A stretch of DNA of 64,000 nucleotides, taken from positions 62,001-126,000 of the forward strand of contig CAXBNI010000005.1 in assembly GCA_963977105.1 (NCBI GenBank), given 5' to 3'. The notes beneath the pieces are model-generated. The model ran no database searches, was not told where the DNA came from, and saw only the letters and a list, made by a program, of their open reading frames with translations. Positions 7,762 to 16,833 of this stretch are shown here, in pieces. Every line of letters begins with the position of its first letter. Positions within the stretch are counted from its first letter, which is position 1. The position numbers were made by a program, and so were the translations under genes. The DNA comes from UBA2705 sp963977105. Its GTDB lineage: Bacteria > Pseudomonadota > Alphaproteobacteria > Micavibrionales > Micavibrionaceae.

Positions 7762-9474
7762 GTGTACAATATGATGAACACACACGCACATAAAGCGCCA
7801 GACTGCGCACGTACAGGAAAACACTCAAGTCATTATAGGCTTGGTCTGTATGTGCTTATTTGTCTGTTGACTGTATTGTCAGCATCTGGCGCGGCCTATG
7901 CACAATTATTTAGCACAGCACAAGTTCATGTCACAGGTTTAGATCCGAAAAGCACCGCATTTATTGAAGTCGAAAACAGCGGACAGACACAGCAAGCCAT
8001 AGTCGGCAAAAAAGGTGATGTGAACCTCGCCGCACAGTTCCCTGAAAATGTAAAAACGGGGATTTCCAGCGGGGTCAATTACACACTCACTTATGAGCTG
8101 CCATATCGCGATCAAGACGAACGCCGCCGCGCATTGAAAAACGTTATAACTTTTTCATTCTCAAGCTTGACCAACGACGTCATTATTTTAGGACAAGCGA
8201 GCGACACAGCCCTGATTGAATATGCCTCTGGCACATCAAACATGAAGAACACCACCGCGTCGGCGTCAGGCATCTTCAAAAATATTTTTATTCAAAATCT
8301 TAATTTCAAGAAAAATAGCGCCGGCACAGCCTTTGTTATTATTACCAACACCGAACCAGAAACCGGTGCCCCTCTTGCCCCTGTCTACATTGAAGCTAGT
8401 TTTTCTATTGCAAAGCCAGCATCTAAGGCCACGACAAAAGAAAGCATGAAAAGGATTTTCTCTAGCGTAAGCAAGGGTGAGTTCACAATGCCTGATAGTA
8501 AGATCCATAGCGCATGGGGCGTTGGCTTGCAGACGATGGCGATGGAGCTCACAACCAATACAATGGCGCTGGTCGCCCCCATCGGCGCATTCTTTGACGC
8601 CTACGCATTAAACAGAACTATAGGGCGGATACAAGTCTTACAAGCAGAAACAACGCAGCGCCATATGCCCTCCGTAAGTATGTGTACATTCCCATCGCTT
8701 ACGAAATCCGTCGCGCGTGGCTCGTTTAATGCACGCGCTACAGCACAGATCTTTGCAAAGTACATGCAGGATTACGACTTACAGCACGTTGATTCAGCCG
8801 GCGCGATGATTAGCAATAATAGAGAGAGGGATTACATTAACAAATTCCGTACATATTATTGTAACGATCAGCAAAACGGCAAGGACGGCTTAAGTGATTT
8901 TTGTGGCACGACGCCGACCACAAACCGTGTGAATTATGACGTAAACTTCCCATCTTTCTTTTCTGAAGGAAGCGATAACCCCGTTAACTTCACGGGTTCA
9001 ACCACCGCATTATCATTCGGGGAGATGGATTTATTCCAGCTGACGAAAAACCTTTACGATTCGAACTTAAGGCCTTTAAAAGAAAATATCTTCCAAAGCG
9101 CTGATGGGTCACGCCCCGTGACAGAGATCCGTTCTCTGCAAGCTATTCGTAACGTTGCCAAAAACAGCTTTGCTAATTTGGTCGGCGGTCATGCAAATAT
9201 GTACACAATGGGCGGCACAACGGATACTGGCGCATCTTACGAAGACATGATGGAAGACCTGACAAAAAAGAAATATCAAGACCCAGCCTTCTATGTGAAT
9301 TTATATGATAATCCTGAAAATGTGATGCGCCAAAAATCTGCGATTAAAGCGGTACAGCTTATGCAAGGCTGGGACATTGTCAAAGCCCTACACAGACGCG
9401 AAATGCTTCTTGCGATGCTCCTTGAACTTAAGCTGCGTAATGAACAAAAACAAATCGAGATTAGCGCCAATTAA
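7762..9474 (+). CDS. Exported paralogue 5 of 5 with an extra N-terminal domain and no Cys cluster
   Basis: 570 residues with a GTG start directly after the TAA of paralogue 4. The signal peptide ends near AYA (about residue 47). Instead of the Cys cluster there is an extra region of about 170 residues (48-220) rich in short beta-like segments (AQVHVTGLDPKSTAFIEVEN and similar), of no family I recognise. The shared paralogue core then begins: MAMELTTN and AFFDAYALN, MPSVSMCTFPSLTKSVAR, YYCNDQQ then a VNYDVNF segment, AIRNVAKNSFANLVG, and EDLTKKKYQDPAFYVNLYDN with LMQGWD. It is the last gene of the operon, with a convergent gene 28 nt after its stop. The extension may be an anchoring or binding module; this is inference. 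Confidence 0.78.
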   Translation: MYNMMNTHAHKAPDCARTGKHSSHYRLGLYVLICLLTVLSASGAAYAQLFSTAQVHVTGLDPKSTAFIEVENSGQTQQAIVGKKGDVNLAAQFPENVKTGISSGVNYTLTYELPYRDQDERRRALKNVITFSFSSLTNDVIILGQASDTALIEYASGTSNMKNTTASASGIFKNIFIQNLNFKKNSAGTAFVIITNTEPETGAPLAPVYIEASFSIAKPASKATTKESMKRIFSSVSKGEFTMPDSKIHSAWGVGLQTMAMELTTNTMALVAPIGAFFDAYALNRTIGRIQVLQAETTQRHMPSVSMCTFPSLTKSVARGSFNARATAQIFAKYMQDYDLQHVDSAGAMISNNRERDYINKFRTYYCNDQQNGKDGLSDFCGTTPTTNRVNYDVNFPSFFSEGSDNPVNFTGSTTALSFGEMDLFQLTKNLYDSNLRPLKENIFQSADGSRPVTEIRSLQAIRNVAKNSFANLVGGHANMYTMGGTTDTGASYEDMMEDLTKKKYQDPAFYVNLYDNPENVMRQKSAIKAVQLMQGWDIVKALHRREMLLAMLLELKLRNEQKQIEISAN

Positions 9475-9501
9475 TATAACGGTGAACCACCGCACGCATG
9501 T

Positions 9502-10281
9502 TTATAAACCATAGCCGCGTGGCAAGGCTTGCTTATTCACGTGGTTAACCTCAGCGCCATCATCCATATTGACTATTTTACGCAAAAGTCCCCGCCTTTT
9601 CTTGATGCTTTCCTCCACCATATCTACCGCCCCTATAAAAGGGACTCGGCGCCCGTGGTAATCGACGTCGCAACCAACCCAGCCAAGCTCAACCCCATAA
9701 GAACGGTTTATTTTCCGCAGCAAGGTTGGGCTCATTGCGCCCACCAAATGCGTCGTGCCAATATCGCGGCTGATATTGAGTACTCCTGCGAGCAAGCCTG
9801 GTAAAACGAGAGACATTTCTTGGCGCGTTAATTGCGCCTCCTCCATGCGGGTATAGGAAACAGATAGACGCGATATTTCAGCGTATCGATCAGTGGAAAT
9901 ATTATACTGAGGAACCAGATCATCACACACTTGCGTCACAGGAAGCGGCAAGAGCGGCGTAGTAAAAGGTATCAAACGCACGGTGCCTAAATAAGTCTGA
10001 GTGGCCTTATGTTGCACCAATAACATGGCAGAGAAGCTATCATAAACATCGCGCTCTATGCCGTATTTATTGGTCTGCTCATAAGAGTGTTCTTGGCAAT
10101 AGGCGTGATAACGCAGCTTATATGCCTCATGCTCGAGCTCTGCTGCTTTGACAATCGCATGACCTGACAGGGCGCTATACGCCTTAACCAAAGAGAAGCT
10201 ATCGCAAAAGGCTCGGTAACTGTTGAGAACCGCATCATTTTTATTAAAGTGCCGTGATAATCCTTGTGAATACGCGCCCAT
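9502..10281 (-). CDS. PEP-CTERM/exosortase-type acyltransferase (GNAT-like, autoinducer-synthase fold)
   Basis: 259 residues resembling the acyltransferases found with PEP-CTERM/exosortase systems and the FeeM/AHL-synthase-like GNAT group. Visible marks: a YKLRYHAYCQEHSYE segment near residue 55, followed by the acidic GIERDVYDSFSAMLLV; a strand with TYLGTVRLIP (arginine-containing core strand); a YAEISRLSVS motif typical of this group; and a C-terminal region with the pattern GVELGWVGCDVDYHGRRVPF. The probable role is transfer of an acyl group from acyl-ACP or acyl-CoA to a small acceptor. No exosortase, PEP-CTERM protein or LuxR-type regulator is visible nearby, so the substrate is unknown. 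It is convergent with the paralogue operon and shows no clear link to it. Confidence 0.65.
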   Translation of the reverse strand: MGAYSQGLSRHFNKNDAVLNSYRAFCDSFSLVKAYSALSGHAIVKAAELEHEAYKLRYHAYCQEHSYEQTNKYGIERDVYDSFSAMLLVQHKATQTYLGTVRLIPFTTPLLPLPVTQVCDDLVPQYNISTDRYAEISRLSVSYTRMEEAQLTRQEMSLVLPGLLAGVLNISRDIGTTHLVGAMSPTLLRKINRSYGVELGWVGCDVDYHGRRVPFIGAVDMVEESIKKRRGLLRKIVNMDDGAEVNHVNKQALPRGYGL

Positions 10282-10399
10282 AATGCCCCCAAAATGCTCT
10301 GCGTTAATTTACATATAATTACACAGTAGCGAAATGAAGGGCTGCGAGTCAATAGAAATCATGCATACGCCAAGGTAGTATCACATTCACAAGGGTTGT

Positions 10400-12289
10400 C
10401 TACTCGTCTTGTAACGCGTCCAACTCTAGCCATCTGATTTCTGCACGCTCTAAACGGCGCTTCGCTGTATCAAGCTCCTGCGTTGCCGCCATAAAGCCTT
10501 CAGGGTCTTCATTATAAAATGAGACATTCGCTAGTTTGCTATTAAAAGCAGCGATTTCAGCTTCAAAGGCCGCAATCTCATCCGGAAGGTTATCAAGCTC
10601 ATATTGCACCTTATAAGATAATTTTTTGGCCGGCTTCACGGCTTGTGGCGCGGCGCTAGCCTCAGCATGCGTATTTACAGCCTGTGCATTGTTGTTGTTT
10701 TTCTTTGGCTTTTGGCTGTCATCGCGTTCTTTTTTCAGTTTCTTTGCAGCTTTTTGTTCGGCAAGCTTACGCGCCGCGGCATAATCAGAATAGCCGCCAA
10801 TATAGCCCTCAACCTTACCGTCACCTTCAAACGCCAAAGTCTTGGTCACCACTTGGTCCAAAAAGTCACGGTCATGCGAGACAACAAATAACGTGCCCGT
10901 ATAGTTGACCAAAATCTCCTCGAGCATATCAAGCGTATCCATATCCAAATCATTGGTAGGTTCATCAAGGATCAGAAATTCGCCAGGGTCTGCCAAGACT
11001 TTCGCCAGCATCAAACGGTTTTTCTGTCCGCCTGATAAATGCATGACTTTGTCATCGACCCGCGCAGGGTCAAACAGAAAATCTTTCAAATAACCACAAA
11101 CATGACGGTGCTTGCCCATCACGTATAAATAATCGCCGCCATTAGTACACAATGTCTGTTTTAGTGTGTTTTCTAAATTTAACTCAGAGCGTTTTTGGTC
11201 AAAATAAGACACTTTAACGTTCTTTTGGCGCTTCACTTTACCTTTATCCGGAGTGAGCTCCGCGATCAGTAATTTTAAGAAAGTTGATTTACCTGATCCA
11301 TTTTTACCCAAGATACCGATACGGTCACCGCGGGTGATCCGCAAATTAAAGCCTTCTAGAATTGTTTTATCTTCAAAGCTTTTATGAACATTGAAAAACT
11401 CAGCGCAAATTTTTGATGTTGTTTCCGTCTCAATCATCGGCACATCCATGCGCGCCATCATATTGCGGAAAGATGATTTATCGGCGAAAAGCTTATCGCG
11501 CGCTTCTTTCATCAGCTCAAGGCGTCGTACATTACGCTTTCTACGCGCTTTAACGCCGCGTGAGGCCCATTCGACCTCTTGCTGTACCATTTTCTCACGG
11601 TTCTTAATCTCGCGCTCTTCCTGCTCAATTAAGCCCGAAGACCATTCATCAAAATAACTAAAGCCGCGCGTACAGACACGCATGCCACCACGGTCGATCC
11701 AAAAAATGCGGTTAGTAATATTTGAAAGGAAGGCTTTATCATGGCTCACGCACAGCAATGTGCCGCTATAGCCATTTAAAAAGCCTTCGAGCCACTCAAT
11801 GCCTTCTAAGTCCAAGTGGTTGGTGGGTTCATCAAGCAATAATAAGTCAGGCTCTTCAACCAAAGCACGTGCCAAACACGCGCGGCGCACCTGACCACCT
11901 GATAATTCTGTCATCATCGCCGCCGGCTCTAAGCCAAGTGGCATCAGGATCATATCAACTTTATAATCTTGGGATTCTGCTTTGCTTTCTTCAGTAAGGC
12001 CGCCAAAGGTATAATCAAAAACGCTTTGGCCCTCTTGTGGCACAATGTCTTGCTGCATATAGCCGACGCTTAAGCCTTGTACCGTCCAGCGCTCACCTTC
12101 ATCTAGCTCTTTTTCGCCGGTAATCATCCGCATCAGCGTGGTTTTACCCGCGCCATTGCGCCCAACCAAAGCGATGCGGCTGCGTTCGTGTATATTCAAC
12201 CGCAGATCTTCGAAAATGACTTTGCCAGATAAAGTTACGCCCGCATCTTGCAATGATAATATTAATTGTTCACTCATAGCCATATACAT
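10400..12289 (-). CDS. uup: ABC-F family ATPase, Uup type
   Basis: 629 residues with two ATP-binding cassettes and no membrane domain, the ABC-F layout. Cassette 1: Walker A GRNGAGKT (about 43-50), signature LSGGQ and Walker B LLLLDEPTNHLDLEG. Cassette 2: GKNGSGKST, LSGGQKNRLMLAK and FLILDEPTNDLDMDT. The interdomain linker is basic (RKRNVRRLELMKEAR). A Lys-rich spacer leads to a C-terminal coiled coil of about 80 residues (YKVQYELDNLPDEIAAFE...), the DNA-binding tail that marks Uup as opposed to EttA. ABC-F proteins act on ribosomes; Uup has also been tied to DNA-recombination intermediates. Alternative starts lie at the next two ATGs (MAMSEQL, MSEQL). A terminator hairpin for pepN sits immediately upstream, so a promoter inside pepN or read-through is needed. 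Confidence 0.9.
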   Translation of the reverse strand: MYMAMSEQLILSLQDAGVTLSGKVIFEDLRLNIHERSRIALVGRNGAGKTTLMRMITGEKELDEGERWTVQGLSVGYMQQDIVPQEGQSVFDYTFGGLTEESKAESQDYKVDMILMPLGLEPAAMMTELSGGQVRRACLARALVEEPDLLLLDEPTNHLDLEGIEWLEGFLNGYSGTLLCVSHDKAFLSNITNRIFWIDRGGMRVCTRGFSYFDEWSSGLIEQEEREIKNREKMVQQEVEWASRGVKARRKRNVRRLELMKEARDKLFADKSSFRNMMARMDVPMIETETTSKICAEFFNVHKSFEDKTILEGFNLRITRGDRIGILGKNGSGKSTFLKLLIAELTPDKGKVKRQKNVKVSYFDQKRSELNLENTLKQTLCTNGGDYLYVMGKHRHVCGYLKDFLFDPARVDDKVMHLSGGQKNRLMLAKVLADPGEFLILDEPTNDLDMDTLDMLEEILVNYTGTLFVVSHDRDFLDQVVTKTLAFEGDGKVEGYIGGYSDYAAARKLAEQKAAKKLKKERDDSQKPKKNNNNAQAVNTHAEASAAPQAVKPAKKLSYKVQYELDNLPDEIAAFEAEIAAFNSKLANVSFYNEDPEGFMAATQELDTAKRRLERAEIRWLELDALQDE

Positions 12290-12295
12290 ACAAAG

Positions 12296-12325
12296 AAAAA
12301 AACGCCGCGTAAAGCGGCGTTTTTA
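12296..12325 (-). terminator. Rho-independent terminator after pepN
   Basis: AACGCCGC-GTAAA-GCGGCGTT hairpin flanked by A and T runs on both sides. Read leftwards, it lies 21 nt after the pepN stop and ends in a U tract. It also sits only a few nt before the uup start. Confidence 0.85.
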
Positions 12326-12345
12326 AACTGGTCTTATATTTCTGA

Positions 12346-15120
12346 TTAAGACGGCCCTGGGTCACTGGTTTTACATGATGATGCCTGCGTAGTTGCGGCA
12401 GTGCGCAGCGCGGCATATTCATCCGCACCCAAGAATTTCTTCAGTTTCTCGCTTGTATTTGCGCTCAACTCAGGTGCCTGTGCAATACGCTCTAGCTCAC
12501 CATGCATTTTATCGCGAATATCATCTTTATATTGTGAGAAAATCGACAAATTATCAACAAGGCGTGAGGCAAGCTGCGGGTTACGTTGGTCTTCTGCGCC
12601 AGATTCTAATTGGATAATTTTATCAGCCAGCAGCTTATAGCCGCTGCCATCTGGTGCATGGAACAAGCCGCCATTACCTGCTAACCCATTAAACAATGAG
12701 CGGATACGATTTGCGGTAATATTGGTTTTATTATCCGCATGGTCGCATAAATCCCCAAAGCCTTGTGTATCTAGCGCTGAAGACGCAACAATTTGTGCCC
12801 AGCTATCCGTCGCAGTAACGTAATCCTTATGCTGCGCATAAAAATCGTCACGGTAATGCGCATGGTCAGCTTTCGCCATATCGCTGCCCATAATCGCCAC
12901 AAATGCCGCTTGTTTATCATTAAAGTTGTTCGACATGCTATAATGCGCTTTGAGCAGCGGGTAAGCCGCGACTTCTTCGCTTGCCGCAATATAATGTAAG
13001 GCTTTGTTCATCAAAGCGCGGCGGCCTTTTTCAGCCATATTATAAGCGTAAGGCTTGTTGTAATCTGCCGTGTTTTGGTAGGTGTCAATCCACTTTGAAT
13101 AAAGCGTCGTTGAAACCTCTTGTTCCAAAACCTTACGCGTCGCGCTAATTTGCACAGGGTCGCGTTTATCAAAGTTTTGCGAGATCATTGCTATAGATGG
13201 AATATTCAGCATTAACGCCTTCACTTCATCGTCAAGGGTTGCATCATCCAGAATTGTTTCAAACAAATCCGTAATGCGTGGGTTAACGCTGTAAGCCTTG
13301 CCGTTTTGTTCGGCCTTAACGCCGCCAACAAGTTCACGTTCCAAAATCATTTGGATCGCAGACCAGCGGTTAAACATATCAGTATCATTTTTCGCCAAGA
13401 ATAACAGCTCATCATCATTATAATCTGCCTTTAAACTCACCGGCGCAGAAAAGTTACGTAGCAATGAAGGCGTACAGCCTTTCGGTACAGAATACGCATA
13501 TTGCTCGCCCACTGAATTAAGATGAATAGTCTCTGATACGACTTCGTTGCCATCTGCATCAATCAAACCAAAAGCAACCGGAATAACGCGCGGCGCGCCA
13601 TCTGATACGCCTTCAATGACAGGGACATCTTGTTTAAGATCTAGCAAGAAACGCCCGCGCTTCTCATCATAAGACCAATCCGCCGTTAATGTTGGGCGGC
13701 CGCCTTGTGTATACCAGAGCATAAATTGATCCAGGTTTACATTATTGGCATCGGCATGGGCGTTTACCCAGTCTTCAACCGCAACGGCCTGTCCATCATG
13801 ACGTTTAAAATAAAGATCAGCGCCATCTTTAAAGCCTTGATCTCCGACAATGCTTTTCAGTACGCGGTTTACTTCAGCGCCTTTATTGTAAACGGTTGAA
13901 GTATAAATGTTATTCATCTCTTCCGCTTGTTCCATACGCGGCGCATGCACCATTGGGCCGTTATCTTCACTAAACTGTGATGCTTTTAACGCCATCACAT
14001 CTTGAATGCGCGTTGCCAAAGCATTACCCATATCAGCCGAAAATGACTGGTCACGATAAACGGTGAGACCTTCTTTCAAACAAAGCTCAAGCCAGTTTTT
14101 GACTGTAACGCGGTTTCCTGTCCAGTTGTGGAAATATTCATGGCCTATAACCCCTTCGACATTGTAATAATCCGCATCATTCGCATATGAAGGATGCGCC
14201 AATAGATATTTAGGGTTAAAGACATTTAGCCCCTTATTTTCCATCGCGCCCATATTGAAATAATCATCAGCCACGACCATGTATTTATCAAGGTCATAAG
14301 CAAGCCCCCAAACATCTTCATCCCAGCGCATAGCGTTTTTCAGCGAATCCATAGCGTGTTGCAGACCCTCTTTATATTTAGGTTCAGCATAAACTTCTAA
14401 CTTTACATCACGCCCCGCATTGGTTGTGTATGTATCTTCAATCATCGCGAAGTTATTGCCGCAAAGGGCGAATAAGTAAGTTGGCTTTAAGAAGGGGTCT
14501 TCCCAGCGGCGGCGCACAAGCTTGCCATGTTCAGATTCGCTTTGCGTTGTTTCGCCATTCGCCCATTGGCGCTTTACAGTGCCGTTGAGCACTTCTTCTT
14601 CGGTCATATTGCCATTGGAAAGGGCATTTTGAATTTTGTCAGGGTCAAAAATAATATCCGTGGTGAATTTTGCCAAATTATCAGGGCGGTCAACCGCATA
14701 TGTGATGCGGCGAAAACCTTCGGCTTCGCACTGGGTTGTGTAACTGCCGCCTTGCTTATAAAGGCCTTCAGCCGCACCATTTTCCTTGGCATTAAAGCTC
14801 GTTTCAACTTCAAGCTCAAAACTCTCTAAGCCAACATCTAGCGTCAGCGTATTTTCACCCTTCACATAGCCTGCTTTAGGATCCGTGCTTGCTGATAAAG
14901 CTTGACCGTTCACTTTGACACTATCCAGAGCAAAATATTCACCATTAAGCACGACTGGTTCGTTATGCTGGCCGTTACGCTGAATTTTCGTTTTCGTCAC
15001 AATCCGCGCCTGCCCATCAATGCCTTCATCATCAAGGAAGAAAGTCATATGAATTTCTGGGGTAAAATATTTTGGTGGTTGGTAATCCGCGCGGCGAATT
15101 GCTGTGCTCTTCTCAGCCAT
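12346..15120 (-). CDS. pepN: Aminopeptidase N (M1 zinc metallopeptidase)
   Basis: 924 residues, close to the roughly 870-890 usual for proteobacterial PepN, which trims N-terminal residues from peptides in the cytoplasm. The exopeptidase motif GAMEN is at 291-295 (NMGAMENKGLNVFN); the zinc site HEYFH is at 327-331 with the third ligand Glu at about 350 (LKEGLTVYRDQSFSAD). The N-terminal beta saddle (residues 1-200) and the C-terminal helical superhelix (from about 550) are both present. The start is supported by GGGAG about 10 nt upstream. A terminator follows the stop. The last residues (SCKTSDPGPS) extend slightly beyond the usual end. An ordinary housekeeping gene. Confidence 0.95.
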   Translation of the reverse strand: MAEKSTAIRRADYQPPKYFTPEIHMTFFLDDEGIDGQARIVTKTKIQRNGQHNEPVVLNGEYFALDSVKVNGQALSASTDPKAGYVKGENTLTLDVGLESFELEVETSFNAKENGAAEGLYKQGGSYTTQCEAEGFRRITYAVDRPDNLAKFTTDIIFDPDKIQNALSNGNMTEEEVLNGTVKRQWANGETTQSESEHGKLVRRRWEDPFLKPTYLFALCGNNFAMIEDTYTTNAGRDVKLEVYAEPKYKEGLQHAMDSLKNAMRWDEDVWGLAYDLDKYMVVADDYFNMGAMENKGLNVFNPKYLLAHPSYANDADYYNVEGVIGHEYFHNWTGNRVTVKNWLELCLKEGLTVYRDQSFSADMGNALATRIQDVMALKASQFSEDNGPMVHAPRMEQAEEMNNIYTSTVYNKGAEVNRVLKSIVGDQGFKDGADLYFKRHDGQAVAVEDWVNAHADANNVNLDQFMLWYTQGGRPTLTADWSYDEKRGRFLLDLKQDVPVIEGVSDGAPRVIPVAFGLIDADGNEVVSETIHLNSVGEQYAYSVPKGCTPSLLRNFSAPVSLKADYNDDELLFLAKNDTDMFNRWSAIQMILERELVGGVKAEQNGKAYSVNPRITDLFETILDDATLDDEVKALMLNIPSIAMISQNFDKRDPVQISATRKVLEQEVSTTLYSKWIDTYQNTADYNKPYAYNMAEKGRRALMNKALHYIAASEEVAAYPLLKAHYSMSNNFNDKQAAFVAIMGSDMAKADHAHYRDDFYAQHKDYVTATDSWAQIVASSALDTQGFGDLCDHADNKTNITANRIRSLFNGLAGNGGLFHAPDGSGYKLLADKIIQLESGAEDQRNPQLASRLVDNLSIFSQYKDDIRDKMHGELERIAQAPELSANTSEKLKKFLGADEYAALRTAATTQASSCKTSDPGPS

Positions 15121-15243
15121 GGTAAAATGCTCCCTGATGTATTTATTTTTTTATTTAAATAATCATTAAAGAGTATCACGTGTTATGTCAACAGATTTCG
15201 TTTAAATATGAGACTGCATACCGAAGCACAAAAACGATGTAAG

Positions 15244-16584
15244 CTAAGCGGCAAAGGCTACTTGCGGCGCGCAATGCGCCACATAATGCTCTGATGATTT
15301 GCCGCTCAAGGTTTTATTTAAGCGTTGGAGCGTCTGTGGGAACGCGCCCTCTTCCAATGTTGCCTGTAAATGTTTTAGTCCACGTGGGGCATCACGTAAT
15401 AAAGTGTTTAAAACAGATGTCTTGTCTTTTGTCCCTGATCTGGCGTTTAAAGCAAAGCTAAGCTCTTTATCTGTAGAGAAGCTTGATAAAATATGCACAA
15501 AATTGTCTCGGCGCTCTAAGTTGGTATCTGACAACTTATCGATCAGCTTCTGTACATCTAATTTATGTGCCTCTGGATCCAATTTGTATTTCATATGTAG
15601 AGCATTTTTAAGATGTTTGGCCAGCCCCATATAGTTAAGCTGCGCTTTATCCGTTGCCACAAATTTATGGAATATGCGTGAAAGACTAGATTTTTCGCTG
15701 CCCACCATATTTATAAACGCTTGATCGTCTTGTGTTTCAGCCCATTCTAACAAGTGTGTGACAGCTTTATCAGCCCCCATATCCGATGCTTTTGCAATGA
15801 TTGATGCCATTTGTGACTTTTCAAGACCAAAATCTTGATGGTTCCAATATAAAAACTTTAAAAGCTGTTGTTCATAGCCTTGCTTATTATCATCATTTAA
15901 ACGGAAGTGAGATTGGCTCACAAATAATTCTGGCCAAGGTGTTTCCCACGACACTTCATGCAGAATTTCTTCATAGTTTCTTGTCACATCCGCAGTTAAC
16001 TTTTCCCAAACCATTTGGAAACGTGGAGAGTGCAAAAGTTTGCTGTTACGTACTTCTATTTCAAGAGTACGCCCCCACCCCTTCTCTCCGTCTAATTTAA
16101 TGACAAGCCAAGGTTGTGCTTGCTCAACATGGGAAGAAGATCTAAATATCGCGCCGACGGGTTCTATTTTATTATCTGATGCAGCTTTTTTAAAAGATTG
16201 TATGAGGCTTTGTTGCGCATTTTCATACAAGGTTGACGTCACACGGTCAAAACCATACATGACTTTCTTGTTCATTGTATGACCAACGGCCTGACAGTAA
16301 TTCCAAAGCGCGTCGCAAGCCTTTCTCTCAATAAACATTTGTTTTGGTGCTGTCGGTTTTTTCATGTCTGCCGCATCATATTCATCAAGCAACTCTTTCA
16401 TCATTGCTTCAATAATCATGCTCTTGCCGCCATTCATTGTGCCGGAAATCAAAATCAAAGGAATATTTTGCGGGTCATTGAACAGGGGTTTTTCAAAGGC
16501 AGACGCCAATACCCTTGAGAGGTCAATTAACGCCTCTCTCGAATTTGTTTCGATTGTTTTTTTCAGTGTCGTTAGCTTAGACAT
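15244..16584 (-). CDS. P-loop protein of unknown family
   Basis: 446 residues, not recognised as a known family. A Walker A motif is clear near the N-terminus: LILISGTMNGGKSMI, with GTMNGGKS at 48-55 preceded by a hydrophobic strand. No convincing Walker B (strand ending in DE) can be assigned; WLVIKLDGEKGW near 155-165 is a candidate. The C-terminal half is helical and rich in Leu, Lys and Ser. No signal peptide or membrane helix is seen, so it is cytoplasmic. It is alone between pepN and the LemA-like gene, with 208 nt upstream that include the 65-bp duplication. The P-loop surroundings slightly recall TsaE, but the length and absence of other TsaE features argue against that name. Confidence 0.6.
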   Translation of the reverse strand: MSKLTTLKKTIETNSREALIDLSRVLASAFEKPLFNDPQNIPLILISGTMNGGKSMIIEAMMKELLDEYDAADMKKPTAPKQMFIERKACDALWNYCQAVGHTMNKKVMYGFDRVTSTLYENAQQSLIQSFKKAASDNKIEPVGAIFRSSSHVEQAQPWLVIKLDGEKGWGRTLEIEVRNSKLLHSPRFQMVWEKLTADVTRNYEEILHEVSWETPWPELFVSQSHFRLNDDNKQGYEQQLLKFLYWNHQDFGLEKSQMASIIAKASDMGADKAVTHLLEWAETQDDQAFINMVGSEKSSLSRIFHKFVATDKAQLNYMGLAKHLKNALHMKYKLDPEAHKLDVQKLIDKLSDTNLERRDNFVHILSSFSTDKELSFALNARSGTKDKTSVLNTLLRDAPRGLKHLQATLEEGAFPQTLQRLNKTLSGKSSEHYVAHCAPQVAFAA

Positions 16585-16703
16585 ATATCGTAACCCTTTA
16601 TCTTTAGGGTTATATATTTAACATATTTATTATGGAAAGTCAAGGGTGTTCCACTTAGAATGCGATTGGCTTATGGCGAAAGCCTCGTTCAATCTATAAA
16701 ATG

Positions 16704-16833
16704 GGAGCTTTAAACCTAACTATGGAGGTCAAGGCAATTGCTCCCAGACCTCACCGTCTGTGTCAATAGGAGCTTTAAACCTAACTATGGAGGTCAAGGC
16801 AATTGCTCCCAGACCTCACCGTCTGTGTCAATA
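16704..16833. repeat. Perfect 65-bp tandem duplication
   Basis: Two identical 65-bp copies in direct tandem (16704-16768 and 16769-16833), each beginning GGAGCTTTAAACC and ending GTGTCAATA. The right copy contains the last 40 nt of the LemA-like gene including its stop; the left copy is a non-coding duplicate lying beyond the stop. Absence of any mismatch points to a recent event or an assembly or replication-slippage artefact. Confidence 0.95.

Noticed and set aside
15244..16584. Naming the P-loop protein TsaE or a T4SS ATPase
   Set aside because: Only the Walker A is similar; length, missing Walker B and other motifs do not fit either.
16704..16833. Possible CRISPR or integration repeat
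   Set aside because: Only two directly adjacent copies without spacers; no cas genes, integrase or tRNA target.
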